Below, piece by piece: positions 5,664 through 6,077 of a DNA stretch of 6,077 nucleotides. Position 1 is the first letter of the stretch, and every line of letters starts with the position of its first letter. A model generated the notes under the pieces. That model ran no database searches, was not told the origin of the DNA, and was given only the letters and a program-made list of their open reading frames with translations. A program made the translations under genes and the position numbers. The DNA comes from Propionibacteriaceae bacterium (GTDB lineage Bacteria; Actinomycetota; Actinomycetes; Propionibacteriales; Propionibacteriaceae). The stretch covers positions 1 to 6,077 of the forward strand of contig JAIRXX010000300.1 of the NCBI GenBank assembly GCA_031268065.1. Direction: 5' to 3'.

Positions 5664-6077
5664 GGTTCCACCTGCTTCCATTGCTTGTCGCTTGCCGATT
5701 CCAGCACGGCTTCGACCAGCCGCAGGGATCGGGCGCCATCGGCAAATGTGGGCAGGCCGTTGGCCGGTTTGCCGCCGATGGTTTGGTACACATCCTTGAC
5801 GAAGGATTCAAAACATGACTCCCAGCCCTGCACATGACCAGCTGGGGTGATGCTGACGCGCCTGCTGTCGGCGGAGCCATGCCCAGGGTCTCTGTTCAGC
5901 ACGCGGGAAATTCGCTCGCCGCCCAGCCAAACCGTCTCCGGATTCTCCTGGTCGAAGACCGCCGAGGCGTCCGCCGCGTCCAGCTCGAACCAGAGCCGGT
6001 TTTTTCTTCCAGCCGAGACCTGCGAGACGGTCAGCGTACCCGGAGTCCCGGCGCTGGTGCGGAAGCTAATATTTGCG
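5660..6077 (-). CDS. Gfo/Idh/MocA-family NAD(P)-dependent oxidoreductase, C-terminal part
   Basis: The frame is open from the window edge (first full codon 6076-6074) to TGA 5662-5660, giving 138 residues; the N-terminal Rossmann domain lies outside. The fragment belongs to the C-terminal alpha/beta domain, with GTLTVSQVSAGRKNRLWFEL (about residues 11-30), then ENPETVWLGG and ITPAGHVQGWESCFESFVKD. The last part, YQTIGG then LPTFADGARSLRLVEAVLES, is the usual end of the family. These enzymes oxidise or reduce sugars, inositols and glycosides; the catalytic Lys (EKP motif) and the cofactor loop cannot be checked here. It is the first visible gene of the operon, overlapping the isomerase by 4 bases, so the two probably act on the same compound in succession. 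Substrate unknown. An internal ATG at 5902 is not the true start, because clear homology continues upstream. Confidence 0.9.
   Translation of the reverse strand, partial: ANISFRTSAGTPGTLTVSQVSAGRKNRLWFELDAADASAVFDQENPETVWLGGERISRVLNRDPGHGSADSRRVSITPAGHVQGWESCFESFVKDVYQTIGGKPANGLPTFADGARSLRLVEAVLESASDKQWKQVEP
5668..5673 (-). promoter_or_regulatory. Ribosome binding site of the isomerase gene
   Basis: On the - strand AGGTGG lies 4 bases before GTG 5663, inside the end of the oxidoreductase gene. It supports the GTG start with the 4-base GTGA overlap and translational coupling of the two enzymes. The spacing is on the short side. Confidence 0.55.

Noticed and set aside
1..6077. CRISPR array, insertion sequence, tRNA, phage or defence genes
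   Set aside because: I looked for repeated units, transposase motifs, terminal inverted repeats and cloverleaf-like segments and saw none; nearly all bases are accounted for by metabolic, transport and repair genes.

Overview
The window is a piece of moderately GC-rich bacterial DNA with tightly packed genes. The sugar-binding protein is a lipoprotein with a clear lipobox, ribosome binding sites are strong, and GTG starts and stop/start overlaps are used. This suggests a Gram-positive host, most likely an actinomycete (Actinomycetota). That placement is inferred from style only; there is no rRNA or marker gene here.

Left end, + strand (1-790): the 3' part of an Ada-type DNA alkylation repair gene, with an AraC-type DNA-binding region followed by O6-methylguanine-DNA methyltransferase carrying an intact PCHR active site. 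It overlaps the start of a second repair gene, an AlkA-type 3-methyladenine DNA glycosylase. Only the first ~37 codons and the last ~19 codons of the glycosylase remain, in different frames, so the catalytic core is gone. This looks like an adaptive-response operon that lost its glycosylase by internal deletion.

Rest of the window, - strand (794-6077), read right to left: the C-terminal part of a Gfo/Idh/MocA oxidoreductase, a xylose-isomerase-like TIM-barrel sugar isomerase/epimerase (coupled by a GTGA overlap), then a complete CUT2-type (ribose/galactose-like) ABC importer consisting of a lipoprotein binding protein, a double-domain ATPase and a permease. The five genes are colinear with short gaps and probably form one operon for uptake of a sugar or polyol and its first oxidation/isomerisation steps. 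The substrate cannot be fixed from the sequence.

The two longer gaps in this operon hold stem-loops. One, a perfect 13-bp inverted repeat, lies between the binding protein and the ATPase. Two more lie between the isomerase and the binding protein. They sit where differential expression of an abundant binding protein would be set. The ATPase is strongly asymmetric: one ATP site has all its motifs and the other has lost them, including an Asp-Asn-Pro in place of Asp-Glu-Pro.

The two gene groups converge with only 3 bases between the glycosylase remnant's stop and the permease stop, and no intrinsic terminator is visible there. I did not find a clearly new biological system. The most informative items are the glycosylase deletion, the intercistronic stem-loops and the degenerate ATPase site.
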